DNA from: Flammulina velutipes
Lineage: Eukaryota; Basidiomycota; Agaricomycetes; Agaricales; Physalacriaceae
Length of the DNA stretch: 64,000 nucleotides
Direction: 5' to 3'
Assembly (NCBI GenBank): GCA_011800155.1
Contig: CM022377.1
Span: 868,001 to 932,000, forward strand
Below, piece after piece: positions 1-10,420 of the stretch; position 1 is the stretch's first letter, and each line of letters opens with the position of its first letter. Both the position numbers and the translations under genes were made by a program. The notes beneath the pieces are model-generated. The model worked only from the letters and a program-made list of their open reading frames with translations, made no database searches and was not told where the DNA came from.

Positions 1-1161
1 GTTATTTATGGTATCGTCGGCAGGTTGGTTGGACGCGACAGTTGATGGTGGTTGTGTTCGTATTCGTTTAGAGCTTGATCCCGAGGTCGTCTTATGACCA
101 GAAACGCTGTCGTAAGACCTCTTCAAGGGATGAGCTACCGATGCAACGTCGGTGGACAGCTGCGCGTCGCGTGTCCGTTGATGATGACTGACGACACTGG
201 TGGGCCGATAGTCTTCACCGTCTAACAAAATTGGATGAGAAAACATTTGAGTAAGGATGGAAGACACCATACTTTCGTCAAGAACCATGGCGCCACCTAC
301 ACCGAAATCAAGCCATTCCGTTTTCGGCTTGAGGTCCCAGAAATGCAGAGCATGTCCAAACGCGAATGTTTTTGTTCCAGGTCCAGGACAGTCAGGCGCG
401 AGGCCAGATGCGTCAAAAACGGTCTGATGCACTGTCAGCAAGTCTGGAATCAATTTGGCATCTGCGCCTGCTAATGGGAAATGATCCTGTTGATAAGTGA
501 AGAGTTTGGTGTAGGTGAAGGACCGGTCGAGTTTATAAACGAGTTTGGCGATGGTGTTAATCAAGTTCAGGAAAGGTTGGTAGAATGCGCTCTCTTTGGG
601 GAGTGGTATGGTATCGCAAACGTCCAGGTATGCCTCCATTGTATCGCGGAACGTTTGTTCCTTCTGCACCTTGTAAGCGAGATCCTCGAGGTCAGACGCC
701 AACGCCTCGTCTAGTCCGAGGATCTGTTTCAGAGCGTTGTCCAGTGGAAGGTACACTCTCTTCTCCAGATCGTGCAGCACGAATGAATCAACTTCAGACC
801 GTTTGTTATGGCTTTCATAGTCGTGTTGCGATGCAGCGCCTTTGTTGTTCGGCGTGCTGAAAGTGGTGGACGTGTTTTTCGGGGGAGTGCGGGGAGCGAT
901 TGGTTGACCATCGGAAGGGGTATCGATAAGCTCCCAGTCACTGTCAGTGGCGTTCGAACGAACAAGTTGCGCTTGTAGTGTTCCAGCGCGAAGTGTACTG
1001 GGAATACGCCGTGACCCGCTCGGTTTTCGAGGTCGTGCAGTCGATGTCGAAGGGGCCTCTGGGATACTACAGTTTTGAAGGGGGTCCGGAGAGGAAGGAG
1101 TGTCGGGCAAGCATAGTGGGTCGGGAGAAGACGAAGGAATGCGCCTTCCTCGCGGGGCCAT
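1..1161 (-). CDS. FunK1-type protein kinase paralog, N-terminal part, runs off left edge
   Basis: An open frame of 387 codons reads from an ATG at 1161 (or 399 codons from an upstream ATG at 1197) to base 1 without a stop, so the gene continues outside the window. It aligns along its length with the N-terminal part of the neighbouring kinase gene (1722-4299): shared stretches include GAASQHDYE, INTIAKLVYKLDRSF, YTKLFTYQQDH, FAFGHALHFWD, DFGVGGA and LLDGEDYRP. The catalytic lobe with the HRD motif would lie beyond the edge, so kinase activity is inferred from the paralog. The two genes also share promoter sequence, including a TATA-like ttatat element just upstream of the first ATG. Known of the family: FunK1 kinases are expanded in mushroom-forming fungi and their substrates are mostly unknown. 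Inference: a tandem duplicate of the next gene. Confidence 0.8.
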   Translation of the reverse strand, partial: MAPRGRRIPSSSPDPLCLPDTPSSPDPLQNCSIPEAPSTSTARPRKPSGSRRIPSTLRAGTLQAQLVRSNATDSDWELIDTPSDGQPIAPRTPPKNTSTTFSTPNNKGAASQHDYESHNKRSEVDSFVLHDLEKRVYLPLDNALKQILGLDEALASDLEDLAYKVQKEQTFRDTMEAYLDVCDTIPLPKESAFYQPFLNLINTIAKLVYKLDRSFTYTKLFTYQQDHFPLAGADAKLIPDLLTVHQTVFDASGLAPDCPGPGTKTFAFGHALHFWDLKPKTEWLDFGVGGAMVLDESMVSSILTQMFSHPILLDGEDYRPTSVVSHHQRTRDAQLSTDVASVAHPLKRSYDSVSGHKTTSGSSSKRIRTQPPSTVASNQPADDTINN

Positions 1162-1197
1162 ACTACTGGGGGGAACGAAAAGCACGAGGAACGTCAT

Positions 1198-1721
1198 GAC
1201 TGCAGCTCTTTATATCGCGGAAGCGATGTGTACCAGAACGCCTTAATCTCGCGCAGGTGATGATGGTAAGAGTTCAACGTGTAATGGGCACGTGGTCATG
1301 ATATTCAACTTGTAACCCACTTCCAATTCTGGATCTTGTATTCTTCGTCTCTATTCCTGTATAGGTAGGCTCTCACTCAGAAATGAGAGCGCAAAGACTC
1401 GCACTCAAGTACTCATGCAACATGGTGTTAGCCACCTCGTTTTTCTGAAACTTCATTTCTCTAACAGCACTGTCACGTACGTTGGACATTTGGCACGCCA
1501 AGCTTCACAAGCTTCACAAGTCACTATCTCCCAACTTCTGAAAGTATTTTTGGTTACTTTCGTCTGACCCCATTCACGCGCCATTGTCATCGATCCAGGG
1601 CTTGTAGCCAATGGCACACAAATGTTCGGACTGCGAATAATTAATGAAATGTAGTTATGTGACCAGGATGGTTATAAAGTGATGGTATAGAAATAGAGGT
1701 ACATAGGAGCAAAAGGTGGTA
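1198..1721. other. Intergenic, between tandem FunK1 genes
   Basis: About 520 bases holding the upstream region of the first FunK1 copy, including a TATA-like element around 1210, and the 3' flank of the second. I see no coding sequence in it. Confidence 0.6.
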
Positions 1722-4299
1722 TCAAGAGGGCGGATAAGACACAAGAAGAGGCTCAGATTTCGGCGTCAACTTGAAGGACGCCATGACGGCAAAAAATGCA
1801 TCGTAAGTGACATTGTTCAGTGTCAGCTCCGGATCATCTTCTCCCGTCATGATCCTCATATTCTTTAATGTTAGACCATAGAAGAATATCTGGTGAAGAC
1901 CTTGGATCCAACGACGAAAGCTGTTGAATCCTGGGAGCGGGATGTGCTCACATTTCCGCATAAGAAATCCGTACTTGGTGTTGTTTAGATCTCTTTCCTG
2001 CTGAGAATCCCAGGCCTCGAAGTCTTTGACATGATAAGGGTGTAATGGACCTTCACTGCTCGCATCCGGATTGAGAGTGTGACGACAAAAGAGGAGTACC
2101 ATGATGAAGAACAACGATTCAAGGTCATGGCGATATCGATGCATAGGTGGACCGTCCGGTCCCGAAAGGTGAAGCTCGTGAGCCATAAACGGCCTAGTTC
2201 CGGTGCGAAAGTGCGACGTAGCACCTTGGCCGATGTCTTGCAGATACGAGGAGAGGTCCCAGTCGTTCAGGACTCCACGGTATCGTCCTTTGGAGTCACG
2301 TCGAGCCATGATATTGCCTTGCGACAGGTCTCGGTGAAGAATTTTGGGAACGTCGTGGACCCAGCGATGAACTACGGAGACAGATATCAGCAAAAGCAAG
2401 AAACAGAGAATAAGAGGACATACCTTGCAGAACATCGAAAAATACTTGGGCATAATCCCTCGCCTCCCGCAGCTCATCGATAGGTATCAACTTTTCCAGC
2501 AGAATGAGACGCATTACGCGTTTTTCGTAAGAGAACGTCTTGCCATTGCTCGTATACTGGCGGTTCTGGTCCCGGAAGTATTTATACAACCGTCCACCTG
2601 GGCTCTTGTCGGGGGTCTGGACGTCGCGAAATGCAAACATCGTCGGAAGATGAGTGTGCACCCATTCCGAATCCTTGGAGACAGCGGCGATGATTGCGTC
2701 GAGAATCTCAACTTCCGACTTTCGAGTCTTGGAGGGGAAACTAATCTTGAGGACCAGCTCCTTGTTCTTGATCTCTTTGCACGTCGCCTCCACAATGCAT
2801 GTACCTCGCCCAAGAACGACTGTCTGGCGTTTTACAATCCTTCCGAGCGTCACCGTCACATTCTTGCCTTTGTAAAGCATGGTAACTTTGACACCGACAA
2901 ACACGCTTTCAGGGTCTGCGCCAGATTTCTGGCCCGCTGCAAAGTTGACGGACATCGGGTCTGCGATCTCAGGAGCGATGCCGCGCTCCTCTGGTGTAAG
3001 AGGCAGAAGAGCTATCATCATCGTGATGAACTTGGCTGGATCCTCGCGAATGTTGAGCAGGCCCGATATCACGATACTGGAACGATCATAGTAGAGGAGT
3101 TCGATGTGATCGAGACCAACGACAAAGCCGATACAGTGGGTCCGGATTCCTGCTTTGGAAAGAATTTCGAGAGCGTATCGCGCCATCTGTAGCGCAGTGG
3201 CTCGGCGTACAATCGTTTCGTTTCCTATGGTGTCTTCGGGAACTTTGTTCTTCGGGGCTGCGTCCTCGGGCTCCGGTGATTGCGTCCGCGCTCGTTTAGG
3301 GACCGACTCTTCAGTCGAGTCGTGGTCAGATATTTCGGATATGGACCTCTTCAAGGAGGTCCCGGATAGACATGCTGAGACGTCGGCGGACAGTTGCGCG
3401 TCGCGCTTCCGTTGATGATGGTTTACGACACTGATGGGTCGATAGTCTTCACCATCTAACAAAACTACGTAAGAAAACCTTCGAGTAATTAGAGAATACA
3501 CCATACCTTCGTCAAGAACAACAGCCCCACCTACCCCAAAATCGAGGTGTTCCTTTTTTGGCTTGATGTCCCAAAAATGTAGAGCATGTCCGAAAGCGAA
3601 TCTTTTCGGTCCAGGTCCAGCACCATCAGGCGCCATGCCGGATGCGTCGAACACAGTCTGGCGGACTGTCATCAAGTCGGGGATCAGGTTGGCGTTTGCA
3701 CCTAACAGTGGTACATGATCCTGTTGATAGGTGAAGAGTTTCGTATAGTTGAAGGACCGGTCGAGTTTATAAACGAGTTTGGCGATGGTGTTAATGAGAG
3801 CCAGGAAAGGTTGGTAGAGTGCACTCTCTTTGAGATCTGTTTTGGAGTCGCAAACGTCCAAGTATGCTTTGAGTGTGGCGCGATGCGACGGTTCATTCTG
3901 CACCTTGGAAACGAGTTCCTCCAACTTAGACGTCAACTCCTCGTCCATTCCGAGAACCAGTTCCAAAGCGTCATCCAGTGGAAGAATTACCCTCTTCTCC
4001 AAATCGTGCTTGATGTATAAATCAACTTCGGGACGCTGGTCGTGCTCTTCGTAATCATGTTGCGACGCGGCACCCATGTTGTAGGGAGTGCTAAGAATAA
4101 TGGTCCGAGACTTTGGAGGAGGAGTGACTTGTCCAGAAGGGGAAATCTCAACCCAGTCGAGGAGCTGGCCCTCGGGGGTACTTGACCTCCAGACGTTTCG
4201 TAAGAACGAGGGTGGAAGGTCCCCAAAATCCTGAAGGTGGTCGGGAGAGGATGGAGTAGGCAAGGACAGAGCGCGAGCGCGGGGCTTTCCTCGTGCCAT
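1722..4299 (-). CDS. FunK1-type fungal protein kinase
   Basis: Two exons: 4299 (alternative ATG 4335) to 2424 and 2371 to 1722, with a 52-bp GT..AG intron at 2372-2423. Joining them restores one frame of 853 codons from the upper ATG, or 841 from the lower. Across the junction it reads VHDVPKILHRDLSQGNIM, the catalytic loop of FunK1 kinases, followed by LNDWDLSS (variant of DFG) and GTRPFMAHE. The N-terminal half carries the long FunK1-specific region and an acidic, basic-patch linker (KRSISEISDHDS, KRARTQSPEP) that could be a nuclear signal. I prefer the ATG at 4299 because a TATA-like element lies only about 11 bases upstream of the 4335 ATG, which would put the transcript start downstream of it. 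Known: a serine/threonine kinase-like family expanded in Agaricomycetes; role unknown. A close paralog lies just downstream. Confidence 0.9.
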
Positions 4300-4339
4300 A
4301 TTGCAGGGGGAGATGAAGAGAACGAGAAACGCCATGATT

Positions 4340-4355
4340 GCAGTCCTTTATATCA
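4340..4355 (-). promoter_or_regulatory. TATA-like element of FunK1 gene
   Basis: On the minus strand a gatataaag element lies 10-20 bases upstream of the ATG at 4335. The same element is kept in the paralog near 1205-1215. Its closeness to the first ATG argues that translation starts at the second in-frame ATG, 36 bases further on. Confidence 0.45.
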
Positions 4356-4787
4356 GGGGCAATGCAACAAATAGAACGCGAAAATGAGCACAATGTCGCG
4401 CGGACAGTGGTGGTGGGAGTTCAAGTAGATTGTAGGCACGTGGTCATGATCTTTGAACACGGCCCGTCGCGCCGATCAGTTTGTCTTCATTGTTCAATGA
4501 CAACTGTGGTTTATTGTCCTCTGTGTTGAGTGGTAAATATTTTTTACTTCAATGATTGAACAACGAAGAAGAACCGTCGAGGCTCCGCCACTTCAACAAT
4601 GACACGAGCTAAAGTCATGCGATGGGCCGACAACGCACAAAATTCTCAACCCGAAGGAGAGTGACACATGTGCAGTCTATAGAGGGCACCCAAACATGCG
4701 AACTAGTGAAGAAAGCTGGATCATTTGGTGAGACGGGAAGAAACTAACTGTGCCACTAAGTATTATTTCCACTTTCACGCCACGATC
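4356..4787. other. Intergenic between FunK1 and P450-1
   Basis: About 430 bases: upstream sequence of the FunK1 gene and 3' flank of the P450 gene. No convincing coding or RNA gene seen. Confidence 0.5.
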
Positions 4788-6660
4788 CTATATTCTCACC
4801 CGCCTACTAATCTTCACAGGAAGCTTCTCCACCTTCCGAACAAATCCCTCCAACGACACAAGTTTGCTCGAGAGTGTCTCGATATCGTAGCGCATGAACA
4901 GAGTGCTAATGATCAACCGCATCTCCATTAACGCTAGGCTAGAGGGGGGATTGGCTTCACATTAACTACCACCACAAGTGAGATCTCACTGCTTTCCTAG
5001 CTAACAGCCCGCATCAACAGTAGTAGTCCAAGAAATCGTTTACTAACTCACACATGCACGAGGTCCGTGACCGAACAACAGTGTCCTCTTCAGGTCATTA
5101 TTATCTTCGGTAAGCCACCTCTCTGGGCGATATTGTTCTGGATCACCCCAGGACGCATCGTGGTGAACAGTATAAGGTGGAATAGATATCTCAGTCTGGA
5201 AGATTGAGTGTCACCTCAAGAGACAACCAAGAGGATTTACCTTGGCAGGAATCGAAATACCGTTGACATTTAGACCACCATCGGGTGCGTAACGAGGCAA
5301 TCCAGATGCTATCGTTGAATGTAAACGAATCCTGTATATAATAAGGATCGCCCTTAGAAGATGGACCAAGCTTCGACTCACCCTTCAAATATCGTCGCTC
5401 GGAGGTACGGAAGATTCGCAACGGTCCGTGGCGTTGGCAGTGCATCCGTGTCGTCACCCAGGCTTTGCACTAGCTCAGCCCTAAGAGCAGCACAAACCGC
5501 AGGATTGTTCGCTACGAAGTGGATGATAGCACTCGCACTGCTAGCAATTCCGTCTGACCCAGCGGCGAGAAGAGTGACCGATTCACTGACGAGCTCCGCC
5601 AAATCATCCTTGGATAGCTCATCAATCCCCGATTGGCGACAAAACGCTTCAGTGAGCTTCGAAAGGATATCTCCTCGAGGATTGCTTGATTTTAAGCGCT
5701 CCGAGATTTTTTGACGAGCAAAGCCAATGAGGCCAGCCGAACAGTCTTGGGTATCATGGAAAAAAGGGTCTGGAATGAGTTTAGTTAGTCGACGATACAT
5801 TGGTGACAGGGTTCCTAGGACAGCAGCAAGATGTTCTCTCTAGAGAAGACGAAGTTTCAGCGGCAAGTACTAGAAAATCATATGATAGCACTGGACCTAC
5901 TCCTGCTACAAGATTGATAGCACTTTCCGTACGAACACCCCCATCGGCGTCAAGGACTTGAACCTTGTCCGACCCCTACTACCTTTGTTTAGCACAGACC
6001 TATTACATAGAGGCCTTAAGACTTGCCGATATAAGCATACCAATGGGTGCCCCAAACACCAGGTCCGACAGAACGTCAAAAGTTAAATAGTTCACCCAAG
6101 TGAGCAAGTCAAACGGGACCTTAGACGCCGAGAGTCTATCCACTGCCGCGACAAAATTGGTAATATTAGCTTGAAGAAATGGCTCGAAATCGTCCAGTGC
6201 GCTCTTGGACAGTGCATGAGAGACAATGCGACGCTTCCTAGCGTGAATATCCTTGCTTCGTGTCGAAAATACAGATGGACGTTCAGAGATGAACGCGTCG
6301 TAGTATTGCGTTTTGTCCAACGAGTGATGACCGTGGGCATAGACGACCGAAATCATGTCTCTATCCGCGATAGATACGTGGTTCTGTGAAATGCGAACGA
6401 CGGGCCCATACCGCTTGAACGCGCGCGGTGTCAGAATGTACTACTACAAAGAAGACTGAGGATACCTTGTGCGCTTGGTCAACAGCCCAATATCGATTTG
6501 CCATACGAGTCTGGTAGGCTAGCCACACCGGCGTCCGAGCAAGAAGCGGGCCTGGGATATGCCTCAACCCGTCTGTTGAGAGCCAGAAGTACAGCAGGAA
6601 AACTGCGAAGAAGATTAAGGCTGGAGCGGTGTACTCTGGGAAAATTGGCAGTGAATACAT
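4788..6660 (-). CDS. Cytochrome P450 monooxygenase (P450-1)
   Basis: Eight exons by eye: 6660-6466, 6413-6041, 5956-5901, 5839-5382, 5331-5241, 5195-5052, 5001-4991 and 4938-4788, total 1,479 nt, 492 residues, a normal P450 length. The N terminus has one membrane segment and the proline hinge (HIPGPLLARTP), so it is probably ER-anchored. The I-helix region has LLAAGSDG; exon 4/5 gives the ExxR motif (EGIR); PERW follows; the haem loop is FGHGPRAC then LGKHLA, with the ligand Cys at the end of exon 6. Residues after the Cys come from an 11-nt microexon. The exon 2/3 junction is the weakest point: the phase-consistent acceptor drops a GSDKVQ stretch that also looks P450-like, so a different splice or a small frameshift is possible. 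Substrate cannot be told; the sequence resembles the benzoate-hydroxylase/pisatin-demethylase-like P450s of basidiomycetes. Confidence 0.85.
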
Positions 6661-6724
6661 CGATTCTGCGTAGAGACTGATTGAATATTAGGAGCCCATT
6701 ATATAACGGAGGGTTGGTGCATGA

Positions 6725-6985
6725 CTATATATGAAAATGAGACAAGTGAACGTTGTGATGAAGGATAACCGGTGTACTCACAGGCCTATCTTTGGGACTT
6801 GTATCTAGTAGGGCCGCCTGTGAATGCGTCAATACTAGCGCTGGGCCGTAGAAGATGGCGTTCACGGTCCAGTCGGTGAGCAAATGACTGGATAGCCCTG
6901 TAAGAAGGATAAGATACAACGATAATATGAGAAAATCAGACAACCCCCCGTCCAAAACAATACGTGCCATCGCCTCGTACGTCAA
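6725..6985 (-). other. Possible N-terminal membrane exon of a P450
   Basis: An ORF just upstream of P450-1 on the same strand encodes a hydrophobic segment (LSDFLILSLYLILLTGLSSH, then YGPALVLTHSQAAL) and ends at a good GTGAGT donor after KDRP. Many basidiomycete P450s start with such a two- or three-helix extension. I could not find an in-phase acceptor joining it to the P450-1 start at 6660, so it may be an unused exon, an alternative start or a relic of another P450. Confidence 0.3.
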
Positions 6986-7662
6986 AGCTAAATGGTAATG
7001 GGGTATGAGAAGAGCGAGATTTTGTCCGCCCGGACAAGGGAGGAAGCAATGTACGCCTGCTGGGAAGCTGCAATCTTCTCTGTTATGAGCGAGTAAGCAT
7101 AATTGTTTTCACTTGGTGCCAGTTCAACTGACCATACCGCGACCAGCGCCCGAGAGTCCCTCTCGGGAGTCACCGTACAGCTGCTAACAATATCAGACAT
7201 TTCGTGACTCACTGACAAGGGTTCAGCTTACGCTGGTCACTGTACTGCACGGAATTTGACGAACATGAGTGACGCCACCAAGACCACGATTTGCAGAATT
7301 GAATAAGCAGCTTGGGACACTTAGTACTGCGCTGAGCAGCCAGGACTAGGCCATGTCCACCTCAGTGGTGGCGGGATGTCAACAGTGTGGTTCATTCGGA
7401 CCGTAACCCGAAGGTCATGTTGGCCAACATTTTTGGATGCAGAGATGTCCAGACGTTGTCCGTCCACCACAATTGCAAGTTCGCACAAGAATATCAAGTA
7501 GAACTAGCAAAAACATAGGCTATCCAGTGGGAGCATCGAAACATTCAGCAGATCTCAAATCCGACATCGATGTTTCCAAGTGTCGGCGTGCATAGTCGCT
7601 AGACATACAATCATGATTTTATATGCGGCATAGGTAGACATGGAACAGTAAACCAAATGCAC
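6986..7662. other. Intergenic, upstream of P450-1 region and 3' of eL27
   Basis: About 680 bases. Short ORFs occur on the minus strand (for example 6988-7218) but have no recognisable motif or partner exon. I see no gene I can support. Confidence 0.45.
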
Positions 7663-8286
7663 TCAGAACTAGAATATCATCAGCAAGGAAACGTTAAGAA
7701 AAAAAGACAATGCGCACCCTCAGCGGTGTGAAGAACCACTTGCTCTTCCCCGTCGTGTAACGATCCTCAAACAGCTTCTTGATCGTCTTCTTCGAGTCCT
7801 CCCGCTGCGACGGCTCCTTGAAGGTATCCGACGACACGACACCCTTCAGGCCTTCCAGTTCCAGAGTGTACCGCGTAGGGAAAAGATGGGAGTAGTTCAC
7901 GACCTGCGTTCACTGTTATCAGCATCTCATCCGCATCGCACAGCACGCAGACAGACAGACGCACCTTGATGAAAGGCTTGACTTTGCTCCTCGCCGCCAG
8001 CTTCTTCTGGCCCATGCGCCTCGTTACTTTTCGTGGGTAACGCTCGACGCCAGCTACGATCGCATGCGGGTATGGGCGCTCCTTTGTGCCATCATCGAGC
8101 TGCTTCACGATAACGACCTTTTTGCCAGCCTGTCGTCCGTGTAGGACAATTGCGACCTAACATATTCCTGCATCAGTTTTGCGATCCAGTTTTTTCGCTG
8201 GGTGGGATCTACCTTGCCGGGCTTGTATACTGCAATACGGTCAGTCGAGCACGTCGAGCACGGCGGGAAAGCGCACCTTTGACCAT
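7663..8286 (-). CDS. RPL27: 60S ribosomal protein eL27
   Basis: Five coding exons: 8286-8277, 8229-8213, 8156-7965, 7903-7718 and 7668-7663. They join to 411 nt, 136 residues, exactly the usual length of eL27. The product starts [20 protein letters not shown] (KOW-type motif), continues [20 protein letters not shown] and ends [12 protein letters not shown], all diagnostic of eL27, a structural protein of the large cytosolic ribosomal subunit. The first coding exon is 10 nt and the last is only TTC TGA, so simple ORF calling misses both ends. Dense introns near the start are typical of fungal ribosomal protein genes. Confidence 0.95.
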
Positions 8287-8654
8287 CTTGAGGGGTGTCG
8301 ACGACGAAACGAGACTTTCTTTACAATTAATTTGTGCTTGTTAGCGACGCATGCGCATGGCGGCATTCGCCGGGTGGCTTACTAGGTGGAGAATAAGGTT
8401 TGAGCTCCGTATTTGGACATCACCGCCCGACGTACGAGTGCCCCCTGATGGTGATTTAATTCGAACACTCGTAGCATAGGATAGGGCTTTGACAAGTATC
8501 ATGTATGCAATTGCGCCCAGCATCTAATTCTGTAATGGGATCTATCTAATGGTAACGCTGTGTATACACCATATGCATAGGTATGAGTAAATGAGAGGTA
8601 CGATGTAAAGGAACGTAAGGTAATTTGATGCATTGTAAACGCGCCGACTCGACT
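8287..8654. other. Intergenic between eL27 and hydrophobin 1
   Basis: About 370 bases: promoter of eL27 and 3' flank of hydrophobin 1. Nothing else seen. Confidence 0.5.
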
Positions 8655-9230
8655 CTAGACTAGGAACATTCAGTATCACAGTCATAGAAACTTGAAATGA
8701 AGGCCGGGACTCACCAGGACTACACCCAAGGGCAATGATACCATTGAAGCTGTTGTCCGTGCAACAAACAGGTTGGGCGGCACTAAGGCGTTAATGAGTT
8801 ATGCGGCATAATAGGTGATGTAGATAGGACCAACCAAGTGCTTCCTGCGGTAAGCGGGGAACATGTAAGCCCGACCTTGATTGTGAGGTCTTTGACTACG
8901 ACGCCAAGGAGGTTCAAGATGAGCCCTGCCACAGCGTCGTTGGGGGCTGCTACCCTTTGGCAGCATTGCACAGGCCCGGTAGAACATTGAGGTGGAAGCG
9001 GAGGCGAGGTCAGAGTGCGCTTCGCCGCTGTAAGGTAACATTAAAGCGTGAAGTTAAAGCGATAACAGTATAGACCTACATTCGTATCCTCGCGGCCTCA
9101 TAACCGGTGGCAACGGAGGTAGCCCGCGCGCAAGACGATTGGCGTTAGTGTCCCTTTCCAAGCCCGGAGCAGCCCCGACGAGCGCGACGAAGAGAAGCAC
9201 CAAAGTGAACGTGAGAGTGGCGAACTTCAT
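8655..9230 (-). CDS. Class I hydrophobin (copy 1)
   Basis: Exons 9230-9080, 9027-8835, 8782-8715 and 8659-8655 join to 417 nt, 138 residues. A signal peptide (MKFATLTFTLVLLFVALVGA) precedes a short pro-region and eight cysteines in the hydrophobin order: C-x5-CC, C (GLTC), C-x5-CC (CAAQPVCC), C (LGCSP). Known: secreted proteins that self-assemble at air/water interfaces and coat hyphae and fruiting bodies; the spacing fits class I. The last exon is five nucleotides and gives a C terminus of CSPV. Exons 1 and 3 are exactly as long (151 and 68 nt) as in the neighbouring copy, showing tandem duplication. The donor of intron 2 is the weak GTTGGT, so this junction rests on cysteine spacing and phase. 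Confidence 0.88.
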
Positions 9231-9740
9231 CTTGGGATGGTTGGGTTCCCAGTACCTTTTACTGCTTTATAGTACTATTCAAATGGCGACCCTAGTTCCG
9301 CACGTAGGTAAGTGTGGCGGACTTGTCATGATAGACAGAAAGGGATACTTCGACCCTCACCGCCCCAACGTTCAACGATCGCCTTGCATGGACCATGGGC
9401 GAGGCAATGGTATCTCGGACTGCAAAGGTTCGGGAAGCATACAAAGTCTTATCGTTCGAGATCGAGGTACAATACGGCGTCGAATTCGAAGAGCATACAA
9501 CCATCCACCTTCTTCGGACAAATCCAGCTGTCAGACAAAAGAATCTGCCGACGATATAAAAATGTAATCAGGCAAAGTACGTCAAATATTAGTCTACCAC
9601 TGTCAGGTCGGCATGCAGAAAGAGTGGCTACAGTTGGCACTACCTACCGCGAACACAAAAGTCCAGAAAAGCGTCGGGAACGAGGAGAATCCAAGGTATA
9701 AGGGAAAGAAGTGTTCAAAAGGAAGTGATTGAGACGGATT
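9231..9740. other. Intergenic between tandem hydrophobins
   Basis: About 510 bases. A TATAAAG element (minus strand, around 9265-9271) stands 35-40 bases upstream of the hydrophobin 1 ATG. Plus-strand ORFs here are antisense or random; no further gene is supported. Confidence 0.5.
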
Positions 9741-10326
9741 TCAAAGGTTAACTGATCAACGGGCACAATGTCAGTCTCTATCGGAAGGATAACCAAAACA
9801 CTTACGAGGAGAACACCCGAGGGAGACCAAGCCGTGGTAACTATTGTTTTCACAGCAGACGGCTTGTGCGTTACTGTAAGAGTTGAATGAGAAAGTGACG
9901 GCACGTAGCGTGAGTAAAGACTGACCACTGCGAATGTCCAGAGCCTAGAATGGTGATGGGAGAACAGGTAAGACCAACTTGGACATCGCCGCTGAGAACG
10001 ATGCCGAGAAGCCTGAGAAGGCCAGCGACGAGTCCGCTCTTGGAGGATTGGACAGAGTTGCAGCACTGGGCAGAGCCAGAGTTGCAGTGGGGTCCTGGGT
10101 GCTGCGACGGGTGGTGGCGCGCGGCCACTGGAAAGAATGAGACGATGTCAAAGAAGAAACGCGTGCACTGCTCACTGTTGGATCCCGCCTCCCTTTTAAT
10201 CGGCGCCAAAGGTGGCAAACCGCGCGCAAAACGGTCAGCGTTTGTCTCCCTGCCCGTGTTGGGAGCAGCGCCAACGAGTGCGACGAAAATAAGGACGAAA
10301 GCGAGGGTGAGCGTAGCAAACTTCAT
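9741..10326 (-). CDS. Class I hydrophobin (copy 2)
   Basis: Exons 10326-10176, 10127-9926, 9873-9806 and 9751-9741 join to 432 nt, 143 residues. The signal peptide (MKFATLTLAFVLIFVALVGA) is followed by NTGRETNADRFARGLPPL, nearly the same pro-region as in copy 1. Cysteines: HC-x5-CC, GLTC, QC-x5-CC, LGCSP, ending PLNL. This is the complete eight-cysteine class I pattern. The gene sits head-to-tail with copy 1 and has the same intron positions. Role: secreted surface-active cell-wall coat protein. The final exon is 11 nt. A TATAAAT element about 90 bases upstream gives a normal promoter spacing. Confidence 0.92.
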
Positions 10327-10413
10327 CGTGCAGGCAGCAAAATGGAGGGACTTGAAAAAATGCTAACGATGGCGAAGAACGAAGGGCAACATGTTTTGAC
10401 GCGTGACGCAGGC

Positions 10414-10420
10414 ATTTATA
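10414..10420 (-). promoter_or_regulatory. TATA box of hydrophobin 2
   Basis: TATAAAT on the minus strand, about 90 bases upstream of the hydrophobin 2 ATG at 10326. Position fits a core promoter with a 5' UTR near 60 bases. Confidence 0.5.

Noticed and set aside
2425..3192. 255-codon plus-strand ORF opposite the FunK1 gene
   Set aside because: Fully antisense to the kinase; no motif.
5378..6660. P450-1 as a pseudogene because its ORFs are scattered
   Set aside because: Eight exons sum to 492 residues with all P450 motifs; one junction stays uncertain.
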